Shown: positions 48,225 to 59,016, counted from the first letter of the stretch. The stretch is DNA of 64,000 bases from Candidatus Thiodiazotropha sp. CDECU1 (GCF_963455295.1 NZ_OY734020.1:2914001-2978000), one strand, 5' to 3'. The notes: a model not told the origin generated them from the letters alone. Translations and numbers: made by a program.

Positions 48225-49617
48225 CGCTCGGCTTGTTACTCTGGCTATTCTTGCCTCGCCTTTTCCTGCGACGACCTCTGCCACGACGTCCCTGCCCTGA
48301 CATGTTCTGCTTCTGCTCACTGTTGGCATGTTGGAATTCGGTCCACCACTTCGACAGTTCGAGCTCAACTTCACCCGCCTCCGCACGCAGCAGGAGAAAA
48401 TCGTAGGCGGCACGGAATCTGGGGTGACTCAAGAGTCGATAGGGCCGCTTACCCTGGCGTTGCTCGAAGCGTGGTTGCAACTGCCAGATATCGCGCATCG
48501 GATAACTGAATCGTTTCGGAATCGATACATGCTTGATTTGCTCTCTCAAGACATCATTGGCCGCTGTCTGTAGCGCCTCCGCGGGAAGGAGATCCTGTGT
48601 CAGCTGCGCCTCGTAACCAAGCCTTACCGGCTCCCACAGCAACACCGCAAAAAGGAATGCAGGGGTAACCGATTTATCCTGCTGCAGACGCGTATCGGTG
48701 TTATTCAAACCCCGATTGACGAAGGTTATGGGAAAATCATGGTCTTCGTGGGAGAGCGCCTCTTCGGTAGCGGGAAAGAGCTGCCCAAACAGACCATAGT
48801 GGCGCAGCTTCTCGAACGATGCCAATGCAGAACCGCCAAGAAAGAGCTTCAGCACCTCTTCATAGAGCCTGGCGGAAGGCACATCGCTGAGCAACGGAGC
48901 AAGACTCTGGATTGGCGATTCCGTTTCCGGATCGATGATAAATCCCAGCTTGGCGGCAAAACGTATCGCCCGCAGAAGTCGTACCGGATCTTCCCTGTAG
49001 CGACTCTCCGCATCACCCAGCAGGCGTATCACCCCGTTTTGAAGATCCGACATACCGTCGGCGAAATCGATGACCGTGAAATCCCCCACATCATAGTAGA
49101 GCGCATTGATGGTGAGATCCCGGCGCTGGGCATCCTCTTCAACGGTACCGTAGACGTTGTCACGCAGTATCATGCCGTTCTCTGCGTGGCGCTCCCCATC
49201 CTGCTCAGGCTGCCGGTTACTGCGAAATGTGGCAACTTCGATAATCTCGCGACCGAAGTAGACATGCGCGAGACGAAAGCGCCGGCCTATCAAGCGACAG
49301 TTTTTAAAAACCGACTTGACCTCCTCCGGCAAGGCATTGGTAGCCACGTCGAAATCCTTGGGCTCACGGCCAAGCAGCAGGTCGCGCACACCCCCGCCTA
49401 CCAGGTACGCCTCGTAACCGGCATTTTGTAACTGAGTCAGGACTCTTATGGCGTTGCGGCTGATATTCGCCCGGGATATGGTATGACTGTCCCGGGCAAT
49501 GACAATAGGCATCACCGAGCCTCTTCTATCCGATCCGGCTGGGGGAGTAGAATTGCTGATCAATCCGGAGAATTTCGATTTCAGCCACTTGGCAGTTTGT
49601 TTCAAGGGTACGACCAC
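48217..49617 (-). CDS. pcnB: poly(A) polymerase I
   Basis: 466 aa. It adds 3' poly(A) tails that promote RNA decay. The nucleotidyltransferase motif AYLVGGGVRDLLLGREPKDF (20 residues) with DVATNALPEEV is near residue 60, followed by RRDLTINALYYD and REDPVRLLRAIRFAAKLGF. The C-terminus is very basic (GRRGRGRRRKRRGKNSQS), as in PcnB rather than the CCA-adding enzyme. The N-terminus has extra residues before MPIVIARDSHTISRANIS. It leads the pcnB-folK-dNK-panBC run. Confidence 0.95.
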   Translation of the reverse strand: MVVPLKQTAKWLKSKFSGLISNSTPPAGSDRRGSVMPIVIARDSHTISRANISRNAIRVLTQLQNAGYEAYLVGGGVRDLLLGREPKDFDVATNALPEEVKSVFKNCRLIGRRFRLAHVYFGREIIEVATFRSNRQPEQDGERHAENGMILRDNVYGTVEEDAQRRDLTINALYYDVGDFTVIDFADGMSDLQNGVIRLLGDAESRYREDPVRLLRAIRFAAKLGFIIDPETESPIQSLAPLLSDVPSARLYEEVLKLFLGGSALASFEKLRHYGLFGQLFPATEEALSHEDHDFPITFVNRGLNNTDTRLQQDKSVTPAFLFAVLLWEPVRLGYEAQLTQDLLPAEALQTAANDVLREQIKHVSIPKRFSYPMRDIWQLQPRFEQRQGKRPYRLLSHPRFRAAYDFLLLRAEAGEVELELSKWWTEFQHANSEQKQNMSGQGRRGRGRRRKRRGKNSQSNKPSDE

Positions 49618-49641
49618 TGAACTATTTTTTTAACCAGGTGA

Positions 49642-49669
49642 TTGAGCCTGGCAACCAAGTCAGTATAAT
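49642..49669 (+). promoter_or_regulatory. sigma70 promoter of the tRNA-Glu gene
   Basis: TTGAGC (49642-49647), 16-bp spacer, TATAAT (49664-49669), followed by ACCGCC, a GC-rich discriminator typical of stringently controlled stable RNA promoters. The start point would be near 49677, about 13 nt before the mature tRNA. Confidence 0.75.
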
Positions 49670-49689
49670 ACCGCCTTTCGTGAGAAACT

Positions 49690-49764
49690 GCTCCCTTCGT
49701 CTAGTGGTTAGGACGCTGGCCTCTCACGCCGGTAACAGGGGTTCGAGTCCCCTAGGGAGTACCA
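49690..49764 (+). tRNA. tRNA-Glu (anticodon CTC), encoded CCA
   Basis: Cloverleaf drawn by hand: acceptor GCTCCCT/AGGGAGT, D-arm in TCGTCTAGTGGTTAGGA, anticodon stem CTGGC/GCCGG with loop CTCTCAC (anticodon CTC), T-arm CAGGGGTTCGAGTCCCCT, discriminator A and CCA at 49762-49764. It closely resembles E. coli tRNA-Glu. Position 1-72 is a G-U wobble and the second anticodon-stem pair is T-G. It is a single-gene unit with its own promoter and terminator. Confidence 0.97.
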
Positions 49765-49772
49765 GTTAGTGA

Positions 49773-49797
49773 AAAGGCCGCTGGATAGCGGCCTTTA
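49773..49797. terminator. bidirectional intrinsic terminator
   Basis: AAAGGCCGCT and AGCGGCCTTT form a 10-bp stem around GGAT. Short T-runs flank both sides, so it can end the tRNA-Glu transcript (plus strand) and galU (minus strand, stop at 49801). Confidence 0.88.
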
Positions 49798-49800
49798 TTC

Positions 49801-50688
49801 TTATAGGTCCTTTGATAACTCGCTGAGATAATTACGAAATTCTTCCCCCAGCTCATTGTGTGACAAACCATATTCGACGGTTGCCTCAAGATACCCGAGT
49901 TTACTTCCGCAATCATAGCGTTTGCCTTTCACCCGATAGACCCGGACCTTTTCAAACTTCAACAGCTCGGCAATGGCATCAGTCAGCTGGATTTCACCGC
50001 CGGCCCCCTCACCAGTCTTCTTGATCAAGTCGAAGATACGCGGCGTAAGGATATAGCGTCCGACCACCGCAAGATTGGATGGCGCATCCTCCGGTTTCGG
50101 CTTTTCGACGATGGATGTCATGATGGCAGTTTCGCCATCGTCCTCCTCTACCTCCACGATGCCATACTTGCCAGTCTCCTCGCGCGGAACCTCCTCTACC
50201 AGTATCACACTGCACTGATAACGCTCATAGATCTCGGCCATTTGAGCGATGGCGCCTACACCATCTTCACCAGAGATCAGATCATCCGCCAGGATTACCG
50301 CAAATGGCTCGTCCGCCACCACGGATTCCGCACAGAGCACAGCATGGCCAAGCCCCAGGGCTTCCGCCTGCCTGAGATAGATACAGCTCACATCAGCGGG
50401 CAGGACGTTCTGTACCTTCTCTAACAGCTCAGTCTTTCCCGCCTCCTTCAGTTCACTCTCCAATTCGTATGCCTTGTCGAAATGATCGGGAATAGAGCGT
50501 TTGTTTCTACCTGTGACAAATACCAGTGATGTCACACCCGCCTCTTCCGCCTCCTCGGCGGCATATTGAATCAAAGGCTTGTCTACTACCGGCAGCATCT
50601 CCTTGGGATTGGCCTTGGTTGCGGGTAAAAAACGGGTGCCCATCCCAGCTACAGGAAAAACCGCTTTACGTATCTTTTTCATTACCAC
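49801..50688 (-). CDS. galU: UTP-glucose-1-phosphate uridylyltransferase
   Basis: 295 aa. It makes UDP-glucose from glucose-1-phosphate and UTP. The signature [20 protein letters not shown] (20 residues) with [15 protein letters not shown] is at the N-terminus, and [16 protein letters not shown] holds the metal-binding aspartates. It competes with GlgC for glucose-1-phosphate. The upstream gap (about 110 bp) separates it from pyrF, so co-transcription is uncertain. Confidence 0.96.
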   Translation of the reverse strand: MVMKKIRKAVFPVAGMGTRFLPATKANPKEMLPVVDKPLIQYAAEEAEEAGVTSLVFVTGRNKRSIPDHFDKAYELESELKEAGKTELLEKVQNVLPADVSCIYLRQAEALGLGHAVLCAESVVADEPFAVILADDLISGEDGVGAIAQMAEIYERYQCSVILVEEVPREETGKYGIVEVEEDDGETAIMTSIVEKPKPEDAPSNLAVVGRYILTPRIFDLIKKTGEGAGGEIQLTDAIAELLKFEKVRVYRVKGKRYDCGSKLGYLEATVEYGLSHNELGEEFRNYLSELSKDL

Positions 50689-50802
50689 TCCTCTGAATCC
50701 TTGTACACATCGGGCCGTTCAATTACCCGCATTCAGGTGACTCAACACCCCAAGTATCGCAACCCATATCATACAGAGTTCTTCGAATGAGGTCCCTTAC
50801 AG

Positions 50803-51510
50803 TCACAAGCTGGATGCAATCTCCTGATTGATCGACTGCAGTGCCACGATAGGGTCGGCCGCTGCCGTAATCGGTCTTCCCACCACCAGGTAACTGGAAC
50901 CAGCATGTATCGCATCGGCCGGTGTCATCACACGGCGCTGATCGTCCTGAGCCGCTTGTTTAGGCCGTACACCGGGAGTCACCAGAAGAAACGCATCACC
51001 CAGCTCGCTACGCAGCATTTCAGCCTCCCTGGGGGAGCAGACAACACCATCCAGCCCCGCTTGCTGTGTCAACTTGGCCAAGCGTGAGACATTCTGCGCT
51101 GGGTCCCCGGAAAAACCGATATCCTCGATCTCTTCACCGGTCAGACTGGTAAGAATGGTAACTGCGACCAGAAGCGGGCGAGTGTTCCTGGCCTCCAGGC
51201 GTTCGCGAGCTGTCTCCATCATCCTGCGACCGCCGGATGCATGCAGATTCATCATCCATACCCCGAGATCAGCCGCTGCATCGCAGGCCGCCGCTACAGT
51301 ATTGGGAATATCATGAAACTTCAGGTCGAGAAAAACATCATAGCCGCGGCCTCTAAGCACTTCGACAAAAGTGGGACCGAGACGGGTAAACATCTCTTTG
51401 CCAACCTTGAGCCGACAAAGTGAGGGATCCAAGCGATCCACAAGCGCAAGGGCCCTATCCTGATTTGGATAATCAAGTGCAACAATGACCCTTGAATCAC
51501 TGGTATTCAT
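50803..51510 (-). CDS. pyrF: orotidine 5'-phosphate decarboxylase
   Basis: 235 aa. It decarboxylates OMP to UMP. The catalytic D-x-K-x-x-D motif is [15 protein letters not shown], with [12 protein letters not shown] at the N-terminus and [10 protein letters not shown] and [14 protein letters not shown] near the end (phosphate site). It follows lapB by 51 bp on the same strand, the common lapA-lapB-pyrF order. Confidence 0.97.
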   Translation of the reverse strand: MNTSDSRVIVALDYPNQDRALALVDRLDPSLCRLKVGKEMFTRLGPTFVEVLRGRGYDVFLDLKFHDIPNTVAAACDAAADLGVWMMNLHASGGRRMMETARERLEARNTRPLLVAVTILTSLTGEEIEDIGFSGDPAQNVSRLAKLTQQAGLDGVVCSPREAEMLRSELGDAFLLVTPGVRPKQAAQDDQRRVMTPADAIHAGSSYLVVGRPITAAADPIVALQSINQEIASSL

Positions 51511-51561
51511 GTTGTTTCCACCATTCTGTTGTAGTTGGGATCCGAGAATTCGGATCGATCA

Positions 51562-52749
51562 TCACGTCAGCGCATTTGCCTTAAAGCTGCGCGTCAATCC
51601 CTGCTGCGGCTTGATCTCACCCCATGTCTTGCAACTGGGGCAGTGCCAATGTAGTTTTTTCGCTGTAAAACCACAGTGATCACACTGATAGGCGGGCTGT
51701 TTTTCAAGTAGCTTCATCACCGATATCAGCAGCACCTCCAGGGCCTCCTTGGGACTCTCCTCACTTCTCTGCAGATTCAATCTGACCAGGCGCTCCAGGC
51801 CTTTTAAGTCAGGTGTCTCTTCCAGATGTCTGAGCAAGGCATCCACAGCCGCCCCCTCACCCTCTTTTTCGACAATCATCTCGGAGAGTATCATCATCGC
51901 TTCCGTGCAATGGTGACGTTGATAGAGCTGTTGCAGATATTCGAACAGCTCAGGCTGTCTGCCAAGTTTTTTATAGCATTCAACCAGCCTGGGCAGCACC
52001 TCGGAAAGATAGATGGGATCGTTGTCCTCAACCTGCTGTAACAATTTGACCACCGATCGGCAGTCTCCCCGGGTATATTCGATCTCGGCCTGTAATAGCA
52101 ACGCCCGCACATTGCTTCGCTGTACCTGCTGGGCACGTTTGAGATAACCCTCCGCAGCCGATACATTCTGCTGGCTCAACATCTGCTCAGCCAGTTCACA
52201 ATAGAAATGGGCAACCGCATTAGGTCGTGAGGGGTAGTGGGATTCCGATATCTTCTCAGCCACATCCAGGCAGCGCTGCCACTCTTTCTCCTGCTGGTAA
52301 ATCTCCAACAGGTAGATATAGGCCTGCTCGTTATAGAGTTTCAGTTCGGTCAATTCGAGGAACAGGTTTTCGGCACGATCAAACAGACCGGCGCGCATAT
52401 AGTCCTGACCCAGTTCAAGCAAGGCCTGCGCTCTCTGTTCACGATTCAAGCTGGGCCTGGCTATCAGGTTCTGATGGATACGGATGGCCCGATCCACTTC
52501 ACCCCGCCGCCGGAACAGGTTACCCAGGGCAAGGTGGGTTTCGACCGTATCGCTATCCACGTCCAATAATTCGATGAACAGATCGATTGCCTTGTCAGGC
52601 TGTTCATTTAGCAGATAGTTAAGACCCTTGAAATAGACCGGGGCTATCTGTGGTGGCTGCTTCTGCGTTTTACTGGCCATACCGCGCCGCGCCGTATACC
52701 AACCGGAGGCAGCAGCTACAGGTAGCAATAAAAGCAATAACTCAACCAC
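51562..52749 (-). CDS. lapB: lipopolysaccharide assembly protein B (TPR, rubredoxin-type metal site)
   Basis: 395 aa. An N-terminal membrane helix (about residues 2-15) anchors nine or so TPR-like repeats (for example LGNLFRRRGEVDRAIRIHQN, 20 residues). The C-terminal rubredoxin-like knuckle has YQCDHCGFTAKKLHWHCPSC, with C-x2-C and C-x2-C. In enteric bacteria LapB (YciM) recruits FtsH to degrade LpxC and controls LPS amount. It follows lapA by 63 bp. Confidence 0.95.
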   Translation of the reverse strand: MVELLLLLLPVAAASGWYTARRGMASKTQKQPPQIAPVYFKGLNYLLNEQPDKAIDLFIELLDVDSDTVETHLALGNLFRRRGEVDRAIRIHQNLIARPSLNREQRAQALLELGQDYMRAGLFDRAENLFLELTELKLYNEQAYIYLLEIYQQEKEWQRCLDVAEKISESHYPSRPNAVAHFYCELAEQMLSQQNVSAAEGYLKRAQQVQRSNVRALLLQAEIEYTRGDCRSVVKLLQQVEDNDPIYLSEVLPRLVECYKKLGRQPELFEYLQQLYQRHHCTEAMMILSEMIVEKEGEGAAVDALLRHLEETPDLKGLERLVRLNLQRSEESPKEALEVLLISVMKLLEKQPAYQCDHCGFTAKKLHWHCPSCKTWGEIKPQQGLTRSFKANALT

Positions 52750-52812
52750 CTGTCACCTCGGTAACCACACAAATTGAGCAACCTTGATAGGGCCTAAAGT
52801 ACATTGCAACGC

Positions 52813-53100
52813 TCACTGCTCCTTCAAAGGTAGGGCACGAAGATTATTGACCTCTTCACTCACCAGTTGACTGCGCCGTTTAAGCTTGTGGATTTCCCGC
52901 TTGAGTCCCAATACCTTGCCCATTCCGGCCAAGACACCCAATACCACACCAAACCCCAAGGCGATGGTCAGTATCAACGATAAAGGAATCTCCCGGCGGC
53001 CAAAATAGTAGTTGACCTCAACAGGATCGGCATTGAGGACAGTGAAGACTGCACCCAGCAGCATGATCAGGATGACAATAAAGAGTTTTATGAATCGCAT
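52813..53100 (-). CDS. lapA: lipopolysaccharide assembly protein A (DUF1049)
   Basis: 95 aa. Two membrane helices (about residues 5-23 and 40-60) with NADPVEVNYYFGRREIPLSL (20 residues) between them, then a short coiled coil (KREIHKLKRRSQLVSEEVNN, 20 residues). It is the partner of LapB in LPS assembly control. It is the first gene of lapA-lapB-pyrF. A hairpin lies in the 213-bp gap upstream. Confidence 0.93.
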   Translation of the reverse strand: MRFIKLFIVILIMLLGAVFTVLNADPVEVNYYFGRREIPLSLILTIALGFGVVLGVLAGMGKVLGLKREIHKLKRRSQLVSEEVNNLRALPLKEQ

Positions 53101-53224
53101 AGACGTTCCGTAGTTCCTCCTCTCAGGAAACCATTCTCGCCTACTGCCGTCCAGTTTGAAATAGCAAAAATGGCAGAACTTGGGAATAGATGAAGGAGTT
53201 TACGGCCAGGTCACAAATGTTTTC

Positions 53225-53262
53225 ACAGGCTGAAACCCAATATTTTCCGGTTTACAGCCTGT
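53225..53262. other. stem-loop between fliK and lapA
   Basis: ACAGGCTG (53225-53232) pairs with CAGCCTGT (53255-53262); AAACC/GGTTT extends the stem after a one-base bulge. It lies 51 bp beyond the fliK stop. Without a T-tract it is at best a rho-assisted 3' end or a regulatory hairpin. The surrounding gap shows no gene. Confidence 0.5.
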
Positions 53263-53313
53263 CAAGGAAGGCGCTCGAGGAGGGATTTTGAGGTCGGGTG
53301 ATTTTAGCCAACC

Positions 53314-54309
53314 CTAGGCGTAGGTATCCAACAGACCATCGCCACCCATTATCCATGTTCGACTCTCTACAGCGGCTGTTTCCTGGGTTGGCAGATCACC
53401 CCCGGAACTGCCGTTAGCATCAGACTCGGCCCCCCTGTCGCGGGCAGACTCACCTGCCTGCTGTTGACCCACATCCACATTGGCAAGGTTGAGGTTGATC
53501 TCACCAAACAACTCCCGCAGGCGTGGTATCGATGCCTCAATGGCATCACGTGTGGGGGCTTGAGTGGCGACAAAGGTGACACTGGTCTGATCGTTTTGCA
53601 GGGAAATCTTTATCTCCAGCGGCCCCAGATGGGGAGGATTCAGCTTGATTTCCGCTTGCTGGATGTTCTGACCCACCATCCATTGGATACGTTCACCCAC
53701 CGCCCTGTCCCATCCCGCCTGACCGACCGGGATATCCAGAGGCATCACAATCGATGGCCTGATACCGGAGGATGAATTGACCGATGGTTGCAGTGAAACC
53801 GCGGTTAACTGTCCTGTGGTTTCAACCGGTCTAGCCGATTCCAACAACTGCTTACCCAGTTCACTGAGTTCAATTTTCAGCGGCTGGGGTTGACCATTCT
53901 CGATCAGCCGCTGGACCAGAAACTCAGGTTGCATCAGTTGGGGTTGGGTCTGCAGGGGCTTTGCAAGCGCCGCCCCCTCCATTGCCGGTCCACTCAATAG
54001 GGCCTGTTGCTGGGATAGCAAAAGCGGCAAGGGTTTGCCGTCCAGGTGGAGTTGCAGCGGCAATGGACTGCCATGCTGAACCGTGATCGCCTGGGTCTGC
54101 AGGGAATCTGCCGCCCCCGTAGCAAGTGACAGTAACACCACGCCCTCTTCACCCTGAGTCATCAGCAACTCCTGCAGGGCTTGGTCGAATGTAGCCCCGA
54201 CAATCTCTCCGTTTGCCGTGACCTGAGCGATGAGATCACCCCCTTTACCAGGGGTTGCGGATGTAAGCTTGTCCCCCTGAACCTGGGGCATGAGTGCTAT
54301 CTGTACCAT
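53314..54309 (-). CDS. fliK: flagellar hook-length control protein (FliK-like)
   Basis: 331 aa from ATG 54309, which has AGG eight bases upstream. The frame extends to 54534 but that part overlaps a promoter-like region. The C-terminal Flg_hook domain is clear at about residues 210-300: RAVGERIQWMVGQNIQQAEI (20 residues), KLNPPHLGPLEIKISLQN and FVATQAPTRDAIEASIPRLR. The N-terminal half is Gln- and Pro-rich low-complexity, as in FliK rulers. It switches export from hook to filament proteins. No other flagellar gene is in the window. Confidence 0.85.
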   Translation of the reverse strand: MVQIALMPQVQGDKLTSATPGKGGDLIAQVTANGEIVGATFDQALQELLMTQGEEGVVLLSLATGAADSLQTQAITVQHGSPLPLQLHLDGKPLPLLLSQQQALLSGPAMEGAALAKPLQTQPQLMQPEFLVQRLIENGQPQPLKIELSELGKQLLESARPVETTGQLTAVSLQPSVNSSSGIRPSIVMPLDIPVGQAGWDRAVGERIQWMVGQNIQQAEIKLNPPHLGPLEIKISLQNDQTSVTFVATQAPTRDAIEASIPRLRELFGEINLNLANVDVGQQQAGESARDRGAESDANGSSGGDLPTQETAAVESRTWIMGGDGLLDTYA

Positions 54310-54411
54310 GGCTAAACCTGTAGTTGTCGCTTTCAGTCGACAATATGAATGCAGATTCCGGGCCAGGATCCAGGCTGTTCCTGGCTCTGGGTGGATTTTT
54401 TTCAATAAGCA

Positions 54412-54429
54412 TTGCGAAAGGAGTGCCAA
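54412..54429 (-). promoter_or_regulatory. candidate sigma54 promoter upstream of fliK
   Basis: Reading the minus strand, TTGGCACTCCTTTCGCAA fits the TGGCAC-N5-TTGC consensus with one mismatch (TCGC for TTGC) and has the exact GG-N10-GC spacing. The start would be near 54402, giving a 5' leader of about 93 nt to the fliK ATG. Sigma54 controls many flagellar genes in gammaproteobacteria. No activator site was identified. Confidence 0.55.
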
Positions 54430-54476
54430 GCCTGAGCGGTCAGGTTTAGATACCGCAGCGATCTGGGATGTCTGAT

Positions 54477-54962
54477 CTAAAAGGCAAAATCCTGCGGTGT
54501 TGCCCGGCGCCACTCCGCCATCCGTAACCGCCAATCGTCACCATCACCGCGTTTGAACAGCAGTTGTAGACGCAGTAAATCCCCACGCCATTGTGCCGGT
54601 GCCATCTCCGCTTCCTGAGGAGAGCCAGCGAGTCCGGCGAAGAGCACAACCTCTGACTCATTTTCAGCTCGCAGATCGATCTGATCGATTTTGGAGATAA
54701 TATGGATCGATTTGTGGCGCATGAAATAGCCTAGCAGCATCGCCTTGAGCGCCCTGAAGTCGCGTCCGCTCCTATCCTCATAAGCGGGATCGACGAACCC
54801 CATTGCGGAAGAGAGATCACGGGCTTCCAGATAGCTCTCCGCCTCACTCAGTATGTTCCGAAGCTGCTCCTCCGGACTCAACGGCCGGTCACTGCAACCA
54901 GCAACGAACAGCGTGAACAGGAGTAGAAAGGTGCTGCCGCGGGATAGATTCGAGATGGCCAT
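54477..54962 (-). CDS. predicted lipoprotein with NTF2-like/tetratricopeptide-like fold, unknown function
   Basis: 161 aa. A signal peptide with lipobox FVAGC (Cys23) marks it as an outer or inner membrane lipoprotein. The mature part (LRNILSEAESYLEARDLSSA, 20 residues, then DRSGRDFRALKAMLLGYF) looks like a small helical plus beta domain of the nuclear transport factor 2 type, ending in RLRMAEWRRATPQDFAF. I cannot name the family with confidence. It lies 3 bp from dapB and may be co-transcribed with it. Confidence 0.7.
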   Translation of the reverse strand: MAISNLSRGSTFLLLFTLFVAGCSDRPLSPEEQLRNILSEAESYLEARDLSSAMGFVDPAYEDRSGRDFRALKAMLLGYFMRHKSIHIISKIDQIDLRAENESEVVLFAGLAGSPQEAEMAPAQWRGDLLRLQLLFKRGDGDDWRLRMAEWRRATPQDFAF

Positions 54963-54965
54963 GGG

Positions 54966-55781
<816 letters not shown>

Positions 55782-56924
55782 TTATTTAAAACCCATGTTT
55801 TCAAAGAAATTTTTCACTCCATCAACCCAGCTGGTGGAGTGCGGGCTGTGTTTTGCGCCGCCCTTCTTCATGGACTCGTCAAGGCGCTTGATCAGCTCCT
55901 CCTGCTCACCCGTCAGCTTGACCGGCGTCTCGACCAACACCCGGCACATCAGATCGCCCATCGGGCCACCCCGCACCGGTTTGACACCCTTGCCACGCAT
56001 CCGGAACAGGCGCCCCGTCTGGGTACCCGCGGGAATCTTCAGAATCACTTTACCGTCCAGGGTAGGCACCTCCAACTCACCACCCAGGGCCGCGATGGCA
56101 AAGCTTATCGGCACTTCACAATAGAGATGGTTATCCTCGCGACTGAAGATGTCGTGGGGCTTGACGGCGACCTGTACATAGAGATCCCCGGGCGGACCGC
56201 CATGCTCCCCAGCCTCCCCTTCACCGGCCAGGCGGATGCGGTCACCGGAATCGACACCGGGCGGCACCTTGACCGAGAGTGTCTTGTGCTCCTGTATTCG
56301 TCCCTGCCCATGACAGCTGGGACAGGGATCCTCGATCATGGTCCCTTTGCCATGGCAGCGGGGGCAGGTCTGCTGGACAGAAAAGAAGCCCTGCTGCATG
56401 CGCACCTGACCATGACCGCCACAGGTATCGCAGGTTTTGGGGGAGCTTCCCTTGCGTGCGCCACTCCCGGCACAGACATCACACTTCACCAGGGTCGGCA
56501 CCCTGATCTTGACAGTGGTACCCGCTACCGCATCTTCCAGGGAGAGTTGCAGGTTGTAACGCAGATCGGCGCCACGGTGCACCCGCGAGCCACCGGCACC
56601 TCCCCGTCCGCCACCGAAGATATCCCCGAACACATCACCGAAGATATCTGAGAAATTGGCATTGCCGCCACCGAAGCCGCCACCCATGCTGGGATCGACA
56701 CCGGCGTGTCCGAACTGGTCATAGGTTGCCCGCTTCTGCGCATCGGTCAAGATTTCATAGGCCTCCTTGGCCTCTTTGAATTTCACTTCCGCATCATCCC
56801 CGGTATCCCCGGTATTCCGGTCCGGATGGTATTTCATGGCCAGGCGTCGATAGGCCTTTTTGATATCGGCCTCACTGGCGTTCTTGTTGACGCCCAGAAC
56901 TTCGTAATAATCGCGTTTAGCCAT
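55782..56924 (-). CDS. dnaJ: chaperone DnaJ
   Basis: 380 aa. The J-domain with HPD at residues 33-35 (AMKYHPDRN), a Gly/Phe-rich linker ([17 protein letters not shown]), four zinc-binding C-x2-C-x-G-x-G repeats ([32 protein letters not shown]) and the C-terminal domains are all present. It stimulates DnaK ATPase and delivers substrates. A strong hairpin lies between dnaK and dnaJ, suggesting reduced read-through. Confidence 0.98.
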   Translation of the reverse strand: MAKRDYYEVLGVNKNASEADIKKAYRRLAMKYHPDRNTGDTGDDAEVKFKEAKEAYEILTDAQKRATYDQFGHAGVDPSMGGGFGGGNANFSDIFGDVFGDIFGGGRGGAGGSRVHRGADLRYNLQLSLEDAVAGTTVKIRVPTLVKCDVCAGSGARKGSSPKTCDTCGGHGQVRMQQGFFSVQQTCPRCHGKGTMIEDPCPSCHGQGRIQEHKTLSVKVPPGVDSGDRIRLAGEGEAGEHGGPPGDLYVQVAVKPHDIFSREDNHLYCEVPISFAIAALGGELEVPTLDGKVILKIPAGTQTGRLFRMRGKGVKPVRGGPMGDLMCRVLVETPVKLTGEQEELIKRLDESMKKGGAKHSPHSTSWVDGVKNFFENMGFK

Positions 56925-57015
56925 GGTTGTTATCTTTTACTACCGTTATCTGTCCACATTCATCATCCATCCAACTGCACCAATGCAGGTAACACTTTCC
57001 CGCTCGCAGAATGCC

Positions 57016-57050
57016 AAAAACCGCACATCGGCAGAGATGCCGATGCACGG
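57016..57050 (-). terminator. terminator-like hairpin between dnaK and dnaJ
   Basis: Read on the minus strand, CCGTGCATCGGCA pairs with TGCCGATGTGCGG (13 bp, two G-U pairs) around TCTC, followed directly by TTTTTGG. It starts 22 bp beyond the dnaK stop and lies about 90 bp before dnaJ. It should cause partial termination and give more dnaK than dnaJ mRNA. Confidence 0.82.
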
Positions 57051-57072
57051 TTTCTGAGACTAGTATCCCTGA

Positions 57073-59016
57073 CTAGTTTTTATTGTCCTTGACCTCTTCA
57101 AACTCGGCATCGACCACATCATCTCCGCCCGCATCCGAGGCGCTATCCGATCCGGTCGCACCGCTATCCGCGGCAGCGGCTTCAGCATCGGCACCCTTCT
57201 CAGCATAGAGCCGTTCCGCCATCTTACCAGAAGCCTCCGCCAGGACCTTGGTCTTGGCCTCGATGGCATCCTTGTCGTCGCCCTTCATGACCTCCTCGAG
57301 ATCCTTGATGGCGCTCTCGATGGCCTCTTTTTCACCCGCCTCAAGCTTCTCCTCACCGAGCTCTTCCATCGACTTCTTGGTGGCGTGAATCATGCTGTCC
57401 GCCTGGTTGCGGGCGCCGATCAGTTCATGGAACTTACGGTCTTCGTCTGCATGGGCCTCCGCATCCTTGACCATCCGATCGACTTCATCGTCGCTGAGAC
57501 CGGAAGAGGCCTTGATGACAATCGACTGCTCCTTAGCGGTGGCCTTGTCCTTGGCGGAGACATTCAGAATACCGTTGGCATCGATGTCGAAGCTGACCTC
57601 GATCTGCGGTACACCCCTAGGTGCGGGAGGTATGTCGCTCAGATCAAAACGGCCCAGGGACTTGTTGGCCCCGGCCTGCTCACGTTCACCCTGCAGGACA
57701 TGCACGGTCACCGCCGTCTGGTTGTCGTCCGCGGTGGAAAAGACCTGCGAAGCACTCGTGGGAATGGTCGTATTCTTCTCGATCAGCCTGGTCATGACGC
57801 CACCCAGAGTCTCGATACCCAGCGAAAGCGGGGTCACATCGAGCAGCAGGACATCTTTGACATCACCACCCAATACACCGCCTTGAATCGCCGCTCCGAT
57901 GGCCACAGCCTCGTCCGGATTGACGTCCTTACGCGGCTCTTTGCCGAAGAATCCCTTCACTGCCTCCTGCACTTTCGGCATCCGGGTCTGACCACCGACC
58001 AGGATCACCTCATCGATCTTGGAAGCATCGATGCCGGCGTCCTTGAGGGCTGTTTTACAGGGCTCGATGGTACGCACGACCAGATCTTCCACCAACGACT
58101 CCAGTTTGGAACGGGTCAGCTTGATGTTCAGATGCTTGGGACCGCTGGCATCCGCCGTGACATAGGGCAGATTGATGTCGGTCTGCTGGCTGGAGGAGAG
58201 TTCGATCTTGGCCTTCTCGGCACCCTCTTTCAGGCGCTGCAGGGCCAGCGGATCGTTGCGCAGATCGAAACCCTGATCCTTTTTGAACTCGTCAACAAGA
58301 TAATCGATGATACGCATGTCGAAATCTTCACCACCGAGGAAGGTATCACCATTGGTGGAGAGTACTTCGAACTGATGCTCGCCATCGATCTCGGCGATTT
58401 CAATGATGGAGATATCGAAGGTACCACCACCCAGGTCATAGACCGCCAGGGTCTGATCACCCCGCTTCTTGTCCATGCCGTAAGCCAGTGCCGCGGCGGT
58501 CGGCTCGTTGATGATGCGTTTCACATCCAGACCGGCGATACGACCGGCATCCTTGGTCGCCTGACGTTGGGAGTCGTTGAAGTAGGCCGGTACGGTGATA
58601 ACCGCCTCGGTCACCTCTTCGCCGAGATAGTCATCAGCGGTCTTTTTCATCTTCTGCAGGATCTTGGCAGAGATCTCAGGCGGTGCCATCTTCTTGCCGT
58701 TGACCTCTACCCAGGCATCACCATTGTCGGCCTTGACGATCTTGTAGGGCACCATGTCCACGTCGCGCTGCACCACATCATCGTCAAACATGCGTCCAAT
58801 CAGGCGCTTGATCGCAAACAGGGTATTCTGCGGATTGGTCACCGCCTGGCGCTTGGCGGACTGACCGACCAGGATCTCACCATCATTGGCATAGGCAATG
58901 ATGGAGGGCGTGGTGCGGTCACCCTCGCTGTTTTCAATCACTTTAGTGGAACTCCCCTCCATCACTGCCACGCAGGAGTTGGTGGTTCCCAGGTCGATAC
59001 CGATGATCTTACCCAT
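57073..59016 (-). CDS. dnaK: chaperone DnaK (Hsp70)
   Basis: 647 aa. The ATPase start [19 protein letters not shown], phosphate motif [17 protein letters not shown], substrate-binding domain around [19 protein letters not shown] and the C-terminal [10 protein letters not shown] are typical. It folds and protects proteins with DnaJ and GrpE. It is 83 bp after grpE and belongs to the hrcA-grpE-dnaK-dnaJ heat-shock block. Long reading frames on the opposite strand are shadows of its biased codons. Confidence 0.98.
   Translation of the reverse strand: MGKIIGIDLGTTNSCVAVMEGSSTKVIENSEGDRTTPSIIAYANDGEILVGQSAKRQAVTNPQNTLFAIKRLIGRMFDDDVVQRDVDMVPYKIVKADNGDAWVEVNGKKMAPPEISAKILQKMKKTADDYLGEEVTEAVITVPAYFNDSQRQATKDAGRIAGLDVKRIINEPTAAALAYGMDKKRGDQTLAVYDLGGGTFDISIIEIAEIDGEHQFEVLSTNGDTFLGGEDFDMRIIDYLVDEFKKDQGFDLRNDPLALQRLKEGAEKAKIELSSSQQTDINLPYVTADASGPKHLNIKLTRSKLESLVEDLVVRTIEPCKTALKDAGIDASKIDEVILVGGQTRMPKVQEAVKGFFGKEPRKDVNPDEAVAIGAAIQGGVLGGDVKDVLLLDVTPLSLGIETLGGVMTRLIEKNTTIPTSASQVFSTADDNQTAVTVHVLQGEREQAGANKSLGRFDLSDIPPAPRGVPQIEVSFDIDANGILNVSAKDKATAKEQSIVIKASSGLSDDEVDRMVKDAEAHADEDRKFHELIGARNQADSMIHATKKSMEELGEEKLEAGEKEAIESAIKDLEEVMKGDDKDAIEAKTKVLAEASGKMAERLYAEKGADAEAAAADSGATGSDSASDAGGDDVVDAEFEEVKDNKN

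Noticed and set aside
53190-53291. About 33-codon plus-strand frame between fliK and lapA
   Set aside because: No ribosome site; it runs through the hairpin at 53225-53262.
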